Assembly: GCA_014796735.1 (NCBI GenBank)
Contig: JAAVIG010000101.1
Location: 1-8,952 of the forward strand
Source: Oscillospiraceae bacterium
GTDB taxonomy: Bacteria; Bacillota; Clostridia; Oscillospirales; Ruminococcaceae
Direction of reading: 5' to 3'
DNA: 8,952 nucleotides
The position numbers and the translations under genes were made by a program. Within the stretch, counting starts at the first letter, position 1. Each line of letters opens with the position of its first letter. The notes beneath the pieces were generated by a model. It was not told the origin of the DNA. It saw only the letters and a program-made list of their open reading frames with translations, and did no database searches. Below are positions 1-5,475 of the stretch, piece after piece.

Positions 1-1
1 C

Positions 2-832
2 ATAGCCGATAGACAAGGAACTGTTGAGCAGATAACTTATGATTCCGTAAATTATGCAGGAAGCGGAGACGCTATACAAAAGACCGCCTATGTCTATCTC
101 CCTTACGGCTATGACGAATCAGATACTCAGACAAAGTACGATATTCTTTACCTTATGCACGGCTGGGGCGGCTCAGCGGGAGAGTATTTTACCGTGGGTA
201 ACGGAATGATCAAAAATATGCTGGATCGAATGATAGAGAATGGGGAGATAGTGCCGATGATCGTGGTATCGGCAACATTCTACAATGATGGAAGCAGCAA
301 GGACTTCGGCAGTTCTGTCCGTGAGCTTCGGCAATTTCATCAGGATTTTGCGAACCACCTTATGGCGGCAGTGGAGGGGCGTTATCATTCTTATGCGAAG
401 TCGACTTCGGCAGAGGATTTGGCTGCTTCAAGAGATCACAGAGCATTTGGCGGTTTTTCGCTGGGCTCAGTGACAACATGGCACCAATTTTGCTATAACT
501 ACGACTATATCTGCTATTTCCTGCCTATGAGCGGTGCGTGTTGGTATTACGGCGGATATGGTGATTATTATCCGGAGGAAACCTGTGATTTTTTCGAGGA
601 ACTGATCGAGGAGAATTCTCTGAACGAGCGGGGATATTACATCTATGCGGCTACCGGAACAAATGACGCAGTGCGTGATCAGGTGGATATCCTAATGGAT
701 GAAATGCTTGAAAGAAATGACGTTTTTTCCCCCGATCATGTTGTATATTATATGAAAGAGGGCGGCGTTCATGACTTTAACGCTATCATTGAATATATGT
801 ACAACGCTCTCCCGCTGTTTTTTCGGGGATAG
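2..832 (+). CDS. CE1/esterase-D-type esterase (5' end outside window)
   Basis: The reading frame is open from base 2, so the gene is cut by the window edge; 276 residues are visible. It is a serine esterase of the esterase D / feruloyl-acetyl-xylan esterase type (alpha/beta hydrolase, Pfam esterase PF00756 by motif). The oxyanion-side strand YLMHGWGGS lies at visible residues 50-58. The nucleophile elbow GFSLG puts the catalytic Ser at 153. A TGTND segment offers an acid (Asp222), and GGVHDF holds the likely catalytic His257 near the end. The N-terminal text (RQGTVEQITYDS, then TAYVYLPYGYDES) is typical of Ruminococcus-like esterase modules that act on plant cell-wall esters or similar substrates; the true substrate is not shown. 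The first internal ATG (155) is not the start, because conserved family sequence precedes it. Whether it carries a signal peptide or other modules cannot be seen. The next gene follows after 26 bases. Confidence 0.85.
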   Translation: MADRQGTVEQITYDSVNYAGSGDAIQKTAYVYLPYGYDESDTQTKYDILYLMHGWGGSAGEYFTVGNGMIKNMLDRMIENGEIVPMIVVSATFYNDGSSKDFGSSVRELRQFHQDFANHLMAAVEGRYHSYAKSTSAEDLAASRDHRAFGGFSLGSVTTWHQFCYNYDYICYFLPMSGACWYYGGYGDYYPEETCDFFEELIEENSLNERGYYIYAATGTNDAVRDQVDILMDEMLERNDVFSPDHVVYYMKEGGVHDFNAIIEYMYNALPLFFRG

Positions 833-845
833 TCGATAAACTTAT

Positions 846-851
846 AAGGAG
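846..851 (+). promoter_or_regulatory. Ribosome binding site AAGGAG for the 859 gene
   Basis: A perfect AAGGAG lies 7 bases ahead of the ATG at 859, in the 26-base gap after the upstream stop. No promoter or terminator fits in this gap, so the two esterase genes are probably co-transcribed. Confidence 0.8.
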
Positions 852-858
852 ATACATT

Positions 859-1806
859 ATGAAAAAAATGACAGCAGCAATTCTAAGCATTATATTGACA
901 TTTGGCTTTACAGGCTGCAGCAGTGAAATTCAGAGTGATTCCTCAAACGAAGTGAGTTCCATAACGGAAAATCCAATAATAACAAGTGAAACCGGCATTT
1001 CTTCAACCGATATAAATTCCTATCAGCCCGACACCTCTAATGCTGCATATCCTCTGATAACTTCCGACATTGCCGATCTGACAGTGGGAACGGAAGAATA
1101 CCGAGACTTTACGGTCGATAATGTGTATCATTCCGAAGCAAACGGCGATATTCATTACAATGTTTATATTCCGGACAGTTATGACGGAACCCGTTCCTAT
1201 GCGTTATTTTTTACTTTGCCGGGATATGAGGGGCTGTATTTTCAGGGTGTCGCATCAAACATTAAGTCAGAGGAATTTGGATTTGAGGCACAAAAGTATA
1301 ACAGTGAGATGATCGTTGTTGCCCCTCAGCTCAGCGACTGGGGAGAAACCTCGGCAGGTCAGACTATCGCATTGCTTGAATTCTTTTTAAACAACTACAA
1401 TATCGACCGCAAAAAGGTGTATGCCAACGGCTTTTCGGGCGGCGGTGAAACAATGTCTATCGTAATGGGCAAGCGCCCCGAGCTGTTTACGGCATATCTG
1501 CACTGCAGCTCACAATGGGACGGCGATCTTGAAGTCCTTGCAAGCAGCAGAACTCCCGTGTATCTTGCCGTCGGCGAAAACGATGAATACTACGGCTCCG
1601 AACCGACACAGCGGGCTTATGATACTCTTTACAGCTTGTACAAAGGGCAAGGCTTGTCGGGATCGGAAATAGATAAGCTGCTTGTTTTAGCCATCAAAGA
1701 GCACGAGTATTTTACTGAAAAAGGCGTAAACAACGAACACGGCGGAGGAGGGCTTTTTGCTTTCGATCCAGAAATTATGGGTTGGCTGTTCGAGGATCCG
1801 AGTTAG
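859..1806 (+). CDS. Secreted lipoprotein esterase (alpha/beta hydrolase)
   Basis: This is a 315-residue protein with a type II signal peptide: MKK, a hydrophobic core, then lipobox FTGC with Cys20 as the lipidated residue. A Ser/Thr-rich linker runs to about residue 75. The remainder is an alpha/beta-hydrolase of the esterase/PHB-depolymerase-like type. The LPGYEG loop (120-125) is in the oxyanion position. GFSGGG (191-196) gives nucleophile Ser193. GENDEYYG (239-246) supplies the likely acid Asp242, and NNEHGGGG places His294 as the base. It should act outside the membrane, cleaving an ester of unknown identity. It follows the 2-832 esterase by 26 bases, so the pair probably forms a transcription unit, with a putative boundary just after its stop. 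The catalytic motif set is complete and there is no sign of decay. Confidence 0.85.
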   Translation: MKKMTAAILSIILTFGFTGCSSEIQSDSSNEVSSITENPIITSETGISSTDINSYQPDTSNAAYPLITSDIADLTVGTEEYRDFTVDNVYHSEANGDIHYNVYIPDSYDGTRSYALFFTLPGYEGLYFQGVASNIKSEEFGFEAQKYNSEMIVVAPQLSDWGETSAGQTIALLEFFLNNYNIDRKKVYANGFSGGGETMSIVMGKRPELFTAYLHCSSQWDGDLEVLASSRTPVYLAVGENDEYYGSEPTQRAYDTLYSLYKGQGLSGSEIDKLLVLAIKEHEYFTEKGVNNEHGGGGLFAFDPEIMGWLFEDPS

Positions 1807-1811
1807 AACCT

Positions 1812-1833
1812 TTGGTTATATGTCAATAACCAA
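1812..1833 (+). promoter_or_regulatory. 8-bp perfect inverted repeat (operator or weak terminator)
   Basis: TTGGTTAT (1812-1819) and ATAACCAA (1826-1833) are perfect reverse complements around a 6-base loop. The dyad lies 6 bases past the upstream stop and about 30 bases before a TATAAT box. The stem is AT-rich and the following sequence is only moderately T-rich, so it would be a poor intrinsic terminator. A regulator binding site upstream of the aldo/keto reductase promoter is equally possible. Confidence 0.45.
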
Positions 1834-1840
1834 TTTAGAC

Positions 1841-1869
1841 TTCTCTTTTGGTGCAATAAGCGGTATAAT
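1841..1869 (+). promoter_or_regulatory. Candidate promoter for the aldo/keto reductase gene
   Basis: A perfect TATAAT at 1864-1869 lies 31 bases before the ATG at 1901. With a 17-base spacer the -35 position is TTCTCT (1841-1846), only a 3/6 match to TTGACA, and there is no TGn extension. A weak -35 next to a perfect dyad suggests an activator- or repressor-controlled promoter. Confidence 0.45.
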
Positions 1870-1888
1870 CTAAGTATAAAATCTTTTT

Positions 1889-1893
1889 GGAGG
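1889..1893 (+). promoter_or_regulatory. Ribosome binding site GGAGG deciding the start at 1901
   Basis: GGAGG ends at 1893. An in-frame ATG at 1895 lies almost on top of it and could not be used efficiently, while the ATG at 1901 has a 7-base spacer. The shorter protein, starting MEFVTLNNG, also matches the usual N-terminus of the family. Confidence 0.75.
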
Positions 1894-1900
1894 AATGAAT

Positions 1901-2743
1901 ATGGAATTTGTAACATTAAACAACGGAATAAAAATGCCAATGGAAGGATTTGGTGTATTTCAAGTCCCCGATCCTGCTCAGTGCGAGCAGGCTGTAATAA
2001 ACGCTATCGCTTCAGGTTATCGTCTGATAGATACTGCGGCGGCTTATATGAACGAGGAAGCGGTGGGTGCTGCGATCAAGAAAAGCGGTGCGCTCCGCAG
2101 CGATCTGTTTATTACCACAAAGCTTTGGGTATCTGATGCGAGCTATGATAAGGCGAAGAAAGCCTTTGAAAACTCTTTGAAAAAACTTGGGCTTGAATAT
2201 CTCGATCTGTATTTGCTGCATCAGCCTATGGGCGATTATTACGGCGCATACAGAGCAATGGAGGAATTGTACAAAGAGGGTTTGATAAGGGCTATCGGCG
2301 TATGCAACTTCTATCCTCACGTTTTGGCTGATTTTTGTGAGACTGTAGAGGTAATTCCCGCAGTAAATCAGATCGAGCTGCACCCGTTCTTCCAACAGGA
2401 AAATGCCCTTGCTCTGATGAAAGAGTACGAGGTCATACCCGAGGCTTGGGGTCCGTTCGCGGAAGGAAAGCACGGACTTTTCACAGATCCTGTTCTTACA
2501 GAGATCGGCAGAAAATACGGAAAGACTGCCGCACAGGTGGCGCTTCGTTGGAACGTGCAGCGTGGTGTTGTGGTAATTCCGAAATCGGTTCACACGGATC
2601 GTATGGTCCAAAATATTGATATTTGGGATTTTAAGCTCACCGATGAGGAAATGGCAAAAATCGCCCCTCTTGACCTCGGTCACAGCGAAATCGTTGATCA
2701 TTTTGATCCAAACTTTGTCAAGGCGCTTCACGGAAAGTTTTAA
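1901..2743 (+). CDS. Aldo/keto reductase (NADPH-type)
   Basis: This is a 280-residue cytoplasmic single-domain oxidoreductase of the aldo/keto reductase superfamily, of the AKR5 / 2,5-diketo-gluconate-reductase or glyoxal-reductase type. The length is normal for the family. The catalytic tetrad is complete: Asp44 and Tyr49 in LIDTAAAYMNEE, Lys74 in TTKLW, and His107 in LLHQPM. The GVCNF segment (133-137), the NQIELHPF strand (156-163) and the cofactor-binding IPKS motif (226-229) are also present. It would reduce aldehydes or ketones with NAD(P)H; the natural substrate cannot be read from sequence. An adjacent TATAAT box and dyad suggest its own regulated promoter. A hairpin follows its stop. 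The YqhD-like alcohol dehydrogenase at 5476 makes a pair functionally like E. coli yqhD-dkgA, which handles toxic carbonyls. Confidence 0.93.
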   Translation: MEFVTLNNGIKMPMEGFGVFQVPDPAQCEQAVINAIASGYRLIDTAAAYMNEEAVGAAIKKSGALRSDLFITTKLWVSDASYDKAKKAFENSLKKLGLEYLDLYLLHQPMGDYYGAYRAMEELYKEGLIRAIGVCNFYPHVLADFCETVEVIPAVNQIELHPFFQQENALALMKEYEVIPEAWGPFAEGKHGLFTDPVLTEIGRKYGKTAAQVALRWNVQRGVVVIPKSVHTDRMVQNIDIWDFKLTDEEMAKIAPLDLGHSEIVDHFDPNFVKALHGKF

Positions 2744-2752
2744 ACTATGCAA

Positions 2753-2781
2753 GGCACACCGCCGTTATCGTGCGGTGTGCT
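2753..2781 (+). terminator. GC-rich intergenic hairpin, possible (weak) terminator
   Basis: GCACACCGC (2754-2762) pairs perfectly with GCGGTGTGC (2772-2780), and an outer G-T wobble extends it to 2753/2781. The inner loop can add two more pairs around TTAT. No U-tract follows (the next bases are TGATAATATT), so full termination is doubtful. It may be a partial terminator, or a 3'-end stabiliser that separates expression of the aldo/keto reductase from the flavodoxin genes. Confidence 0.45.
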
Positions 2782-2796
2782 GATAATATTCAGAGA

Positions 2797-2803
2797 AAGG
2801 AAG
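2797..2803 (+). promoter_or_regulatory. Ribosome binding site AAGGAAG deciding the start at 2809
   Basis: AAGGAAG lies a few bases upstream of ATG 2809, after which the protein begins directly with a lipoprotein signal peptide. The alternative upstream GTG at 2770 falls inside the preceding hairpin and would place 13 polar residues ahead of the signal. Confidence 0.7.
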
Positions 2804-2808
2804 TTTTT

Positions 2809-3558
2809 ATGAAAATGTTTTTTGCCCTTGCTGCGATAATATTGGCTTTTAGTATGACTGCCTGCAATGCTGATCAAAACTCGGACGTACAAAATAATAC
2901 TTCGTCCGGTTTTCAGCAAATCAGTGCTCCCGTAAGCGAAAGTCTTTCTTCGGAAGAAAACGGATCTTCAAGCGAAAATGTTTCCGAAGAAGACACAGAT
3001 ACTGTTTCCGACAGCAAAAGCAATATTCTAATCGTATATTTTACCGCAGCGGAAAACAGCGGCGTTGATGCGGTCGCATCGGCAAGCGTTGTAACAGTGG
3101 ACGGTACCGCAAAGGGCGTATCCCAAGCGATTGCGGACATGATCGCCGAGAAGACAGGCGGAGATATGTTTTCTATTCGTACAAGCGTAGTATATCCCGC
3201 CGGAATAGGTGAGCTTATTGATTATGTTGCGGTTGAGCAGAAAAACGGCGATCTTCCCGAAATAACCACCCATATTGAAGGCTTGGACAGCTACGACACG
3301 GTTTTTATCGGATTTCCGATCTGGTGGTATGATATGCCGCAGATAATGTACACATTCTTTAATGAGTACGATTTTTCGGGAAAGAAGATAATTCCGTTCA
3401 CTGTCCACAACGGCAGCAGACTTTCCGGAACTCCTGCAAAGATCGCAGAGCTTGAGCCTGATGCCGATGTGATCCAAGACGGATTTACGGTAAGCATTCA
3501 GTCTGCCGCCGATGCAGCCGAGGATGTTGCAAAATGGCTTGAAGAATTGGGATATTGA
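2809..3558 (+). CDS. Flavodoxin-like lipoprotein 1
   Basis: This is a 249-residue protein. The signal peptide ends in lipobox SMTAC with Cys19 lipidated, so it is expected on the outer membrane face. A Ser/Glu-rich linker covers about 20-70. A flavodoxin-type domain (Flavodoxin_4-like) fills 72-249. Strand ILIVYFT (73-79) leads to the FMN phosphate-loop region, which here carries an insert of about 25 residues (VDAVASASVV...DG) before the helix. TGGDMFSI (117-124) follows, then the aromatic flavin-side loop GFPIWWYDMP (168-177) and IIPFTVHNGS (194-203). It probably binds FMN and carries electrons or reduces a small molecule; no catalytic activity can be assigned. It lies immediately before the DUF4405 membrane protein. 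The flavodoxin half of the 7376 fusion shares the insert and loop motifs and is its paralogue. Confidence 0.85.
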   Translation: MKMFFALAAIILAFSMTACNADQNSDVQNNTSSGFQQISAPVSESLSSEENGSSSENVSEEDTDTVSDSKSNILIVYFTAAENSGVDAVASASVVTVDGTAKGVSQAIADMIAEKTGGDMFSIRTSVVYPAGIGELIDYVAVEQKNGDLPEITTHIEGLDSYDTVFIGFPIWWYDMPQIMYTFFNEYDFSGKKIIPFTVHNGSRLSGTPAKIAELEPDADVIQDGFTVSIQSAADAAEDVAKWLEELGY

Positions 3559-3581
3559 CAGAAACGGAGAAACAATTTATA

Positions 3582-4289
3582 ATGAAAGCGAAACAGATCA
3601 TCAAGATCGCAGCAGACATATCAATGACCGTGATACTCCTGCTTCTGACAGCCTACAGCTTAGTGGGAGAAGCTGCCCATGAATGGCTCGGCATTGCGGT
3701 ATTTGTGCTTTTTGTTTTGCACCATATCCTGAATGTCAAGTGGAGCAAGAGTATTTTTAAGGGAAAGTATACCCCATTTCGTATTTTACAGACAGTCTTG
3801 GCGGTTTTGGCTTTAATATCAATGCTTGGCTCTATGATAAGCGGGATCGTTCTTTCACGTTATGCGTTGGCATTCTTGAAAATAAGCGGCGGACAGTCTT
3901 GGGCAAGAAATATACACATGCTGTCGGCGTATTGGGGATTCTGTATCATTTCGCTGCACGTCGGAATTCATTGGAACATAATGCTGAATATGGCGAAAAG
4001 GCTTGTCAAAAAGCCGTCTGCGGCAGGTAACCGAATCTTGCGGGTTGTTGGAGCACTGATCGCAGGCTACGGAGTTTATGCGTTTATTAAGCGTGATATA
4101 GGAAACTATATGCTGCTGAAATTCCATTTTGTATTTTTTGATTTTGAAGAACCGTTGATACTTTTTTTGTTGGATTATCTTGCTGTTATGGGACTGTTTG
4201 TATTTGTGGGACATTATTTGTCCGTTATATTAAAACGGATAGGCAAAAAAGACAGCCCAAATACAATTTTAAAAAAGGAGCAGCAATGA
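3582..4289 (+). CDS. DUF4405 multi-His membrane protein, putative cytochrome b
   Basis: This is a 235-residue integral membrane protein with about five or six hydrophobic segments (roughly 10-29, 35-51, 66-93, 112-134, 152-169, 190-215). The block HEWLGIAVFVLFVLHHILN, then KGKYTPFRILQT, then HMLSAYWGF with LHVGIHW, is the DUF4405 signature. From memory, this family is placed with two-haem membrane cytochromes. His33, His47/48, His112, His126 and His130 lie in or at the ends of helices and are candidate haem ligands. Role inferred: passing electrons across the membrane, perhaps to the neighbouring surface flavodoxins. The start at 3582 is chosen because GGAGA (3566-3570) precedes it; an in-frame TTG at 3555 overlaps the previous stop and lacks a ribosome site. 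Its stop overlaps the next start (ATGA), so translation is likely coupled to the hydrolase. Confidence 0.85.
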   Translation: MKAKQIIKIAADISMTVILLLLTAYSLVGEAAHEWLGIAVFVLFVLHHILNVKWSKSIFKGKYTPFRILQTVLAVLALISMLGSMISGIVLSRYALAFLKISGGQSWARNIHMLSAYWGFCIISLHVGIHWNIMLNMAKRLVKKPSAAGNRILRVVGALIAGYGVYAFIKRDIGNYMLLKFHFVFFDFEEPLILFLLDYLAVMGLFVFVGHYLSVILKRIGKKDSPNTILKKEQQ

Positions 4290-5353
4290 GAAAACTTGCA
4301 GTTATATTTACATTGGTTATAATATTTTGCACGGCGGGATGCAGTTCGGAGATGAACCCCGAAAGCACTTTGAATACAGCTCAAAACAACGAAAACCTTG
4401 AACCCGTAAGCACAGAAAGCAAAGCGAGTATTCCGTCCGAAACCGCATCAGAATCAGAGGAAGTGAGCAGACCCGTGATCACAAGCAGTCCATACACCCG
4501 TGATACGAAAATTTCGGACGTGATAAACGATCCGGCTTTTGGGAATTACGGCAGACTTGTTTTTCCCGTGAACGAGGGATATTACAGCGGTGAAACGCTT
4601 GGTGATCTGAACCTTACATGGTACAACAACATAGATCCTGACAAGACCGTCGAGATCACAAATTATATGCGCTCTCATGCGGAATCGGGCGATGTGATCT
4701 TTTACGATATTTACTCCGATTCGGAGAAAGCCGCCGATCCTCGGAAAAAGGATACGGGATTGTTTTTCTTCAAGGGAGATCCGGGTGAAAAGTTCGCAGT
4801 TTGCAGTGCAGGCGGAGGATTTGCGTATGTGGGGGCTATGCATGACAGCTTTCCCCACGCACTTGAGCTGTCAAAGCGCGGCTATAACGCATTTGCTGTG
4901 ATCTACCGTCCCGGAGCGCAAACAGCCTGCGAGGATCTGTCAAGGGCTGTGGCGTTTATTTTCGACCATGCCGACGAGCTTGAAGTCGATACTGACTGCT
5001 ATTCCCTTTGGGGTGGATCGGCAGGGGCAAGAATGTCTGCTTGGGTAGGTTCATACGGTCCCGAGGGCTTTGGCGAGCGTGAATTGCCTCACGCAGGAGC
5101 CGTTATTATGCAGTACACAGGGCTAAGTGAATATTCCCAAAACGATTCTCCTACCTATGTCTGCGTTGGCGACAGCGATGGCATAGCAAGCTGGAGGACA
5201 ATGAAAACACGGCTTGACAATATGAGTGCGCTGGGTATTGACACCGAATTTCACGTTTACGAGGGATTGCGGCACGGTTTCGGAATAGGCACGGGTACAG
5301 TCGCCGAAGGATGGCTTGATGATGCGGTCAGATTTTGGGAAAGACAATTTTAG
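4286..5353 (+). CDS. Alpha/beta-hydrolase lipoprotein (BD-FAE/esterase-lipase type)
   Basis: This is a 355-residue protein with a type II signal peptide (lipobox CTAGC, Cys19) and a Ser/Glu-rich linker to about residue 65. After a region of no recognised fold (about 70-155) comes an alpha/beta-hydrolase domain of the carboxylesterase/BD-FAE type. CSAGGGFAYVG (173-183) replaces the usual HGGG oxyanion motif. GYNAFAVIYRPG (199-210) follows. WGGSAG (242-247) gives nucleophile Ser245, VGDSDGIA supplies Asp296 or Asp298, and GLRHGFG gives His330. Expected at the outer membrane face, cleaving an unknown ester. Its ATG overlaps the DUF4405 stop, and AAGGAG (4275-4280) lies 5 bases upstream. The hydrolase half of the 7376 fusion aligns along its length (SKxGY, NYR/IYR, LxRAVxF, GxSAG, PTYxCxG, HGxG), so the two are paralogues. 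Confidence 0.87.
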   Translation: MRKLAVIFTLVIIFCTAGCSSEMNPESTLNTAQNNENLEPVSTESKASIPSETASESEEVSRPVITSSPYTRDTKISDVINDPAFGNYGRLVFPVNEGYYSGETLGDLNLTWYNNIDPDKTVEITNYMRSHAESGDVIFYDIYSDSEKAADPRKKDTGLFFFKGDPGEKFAVCSAGGGFAYVGAMHDSFPHALELSKRGYNAFAVIYRPGAQTACEDLSRAVAFIFDHADELEVDTDCYSLWGGSAGARMSAWVGSYGPEGFGERELPHAGAVIMQYTGLSEYSQNDSPTYVCVGDSDGIASWRTMKTRLDNMSALGIDTEFHVYEGLRHGFGIGTGTVAEGWLDDAVRFWERQF

Positions 5354-5354
5354 C

Positions 5355-5385
5355 AAGACATCCGCAGCAAGCATATCGGTATAAT
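5355..5385 (+). promoter_or_regulatory. Candidate promoter for the alcohol dehydrogenase gene
   Basis: TATAAT at 5380-5385 is a perfect -10, with AAGACA (5355-5360, 4/6 of TTGACA) 19 bases upstream. The spacer is longer than the 17-base optimum, as in some activator-dependent promoters. The -10 sits inside the left arm of the large inverted repeat at 5371-5409, so a protein or RNA structure there could control it. No expression evidence exists. Confidence 0.35.
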
Positions 5386-5409
5386 TGCGGAGCAAGTATG
5401 CCGATATGC
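5371..5409 (+). promoter_or_regulatory. Long inverted repeat/hairpin 1 (operator or RNA element)
   Basis: GCATATCGG (5371-5379) pairs perfectly with CCGATATGC (5401-5409). The stem continues through one G-T wobble and three more pairs (TATA with TATG), giving 13 pairs. Inside it, past an A-G mismatch, TTGC and GCAA pair around GGA. TCCGCA (5361-5366) can alternatively pair with TGCGGA (5386-5391), so two mutually exclusive folds exist. The repeat covers a candidate -10 box. It could be an operator dyad, a regulatory leader, or an extragenic palindrome. Confidence 0.55.
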
Positions 5410-5414
5410 GCAGG

Positions 5415-5439
5415 CAGGGCAAGCGGAACGCTTGCCCTG
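5415..5439 (+). terminator. Strong 11-bp hairpin 2, no U-tract
   Basis: CAGGGCAAGCG (5415-5425) pairs perfectly with CGCTTGCCCTG (5429-5439) around a GAA loop. GCA/TGC (5410-5412 with 5440-5442) can extend the stem past a GG bulge. It is the most stable-looking structure in the window, but GTGCGGTGCC rather than a T-run follows, so it is not a standard intrinsic terminator. It lies between hairpin 1 and the ribosome site of the alcohol dehydrogenase. A processing or stability element, or a leader structure, is as likely as termination. Confidence 0.45.
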
Positions 5440-5462
5440 TGCGGTGCCTTGCAATTTAAAAT

Positions 5463-5468
5463 AAGGGG
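5463..5468 (+). promoter_or_regulatory. Ribosome binding site AAGGGG deciding the start at 5476
   Basis: AAGGGG ends 7 bases ahead of ATG 5476. The frame is open back to an ATG at 5335, but that lies inside the previous gene and would translate the two hairpins into 47 residues unlike any dehydrogenase N-terminus. Confidence 0.75.
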
Positions 5469-5475
5469 TTTTAAA

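Noticed and set aside
2012..2752. Long open frame on the minus strand (246 codons) opposite the aldo/keto reductase
   Set aside because: The + strand frame encodes a complete AKR with its full catalytic tetrad; the antisense translation has no recognisable motif, is rich in Cys, Arg and His as shadows are, and has no matching neighbour on that strand.
2770..2808. GTG start extending the first flavodoxin lipoprotein by 13 residues
   Set aside because: It lies inside the GC-rich hairpin, has no ribosome site, and would put polar residues before the signal peptide.
3555..3581. TTG start for the DUF4405 protein overlapping the previous stop
   Set aside because: There is no ribosome site and the start codon is rarer; ATG at 3582 has GGAGA upstream and begins with a typical membrane-protein N-terminus.
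5371..5439. Hairpin cluster as insertion-sequence ends or a CRISPR-like repeat
   Set aside because: The arms are adjacent, differ in sequence between the two hairpins, flank no transposase and show no regular repeat-spacer pattern or target duplication.
5335..5475. ATG start extending the alcohol dehydrogenase by 47 residues
   Set aside because: It starts within the upstream gene and translates the two hairpins; the ATG at 5476 has a proper ribosome site and gives the normal family N-terminus.
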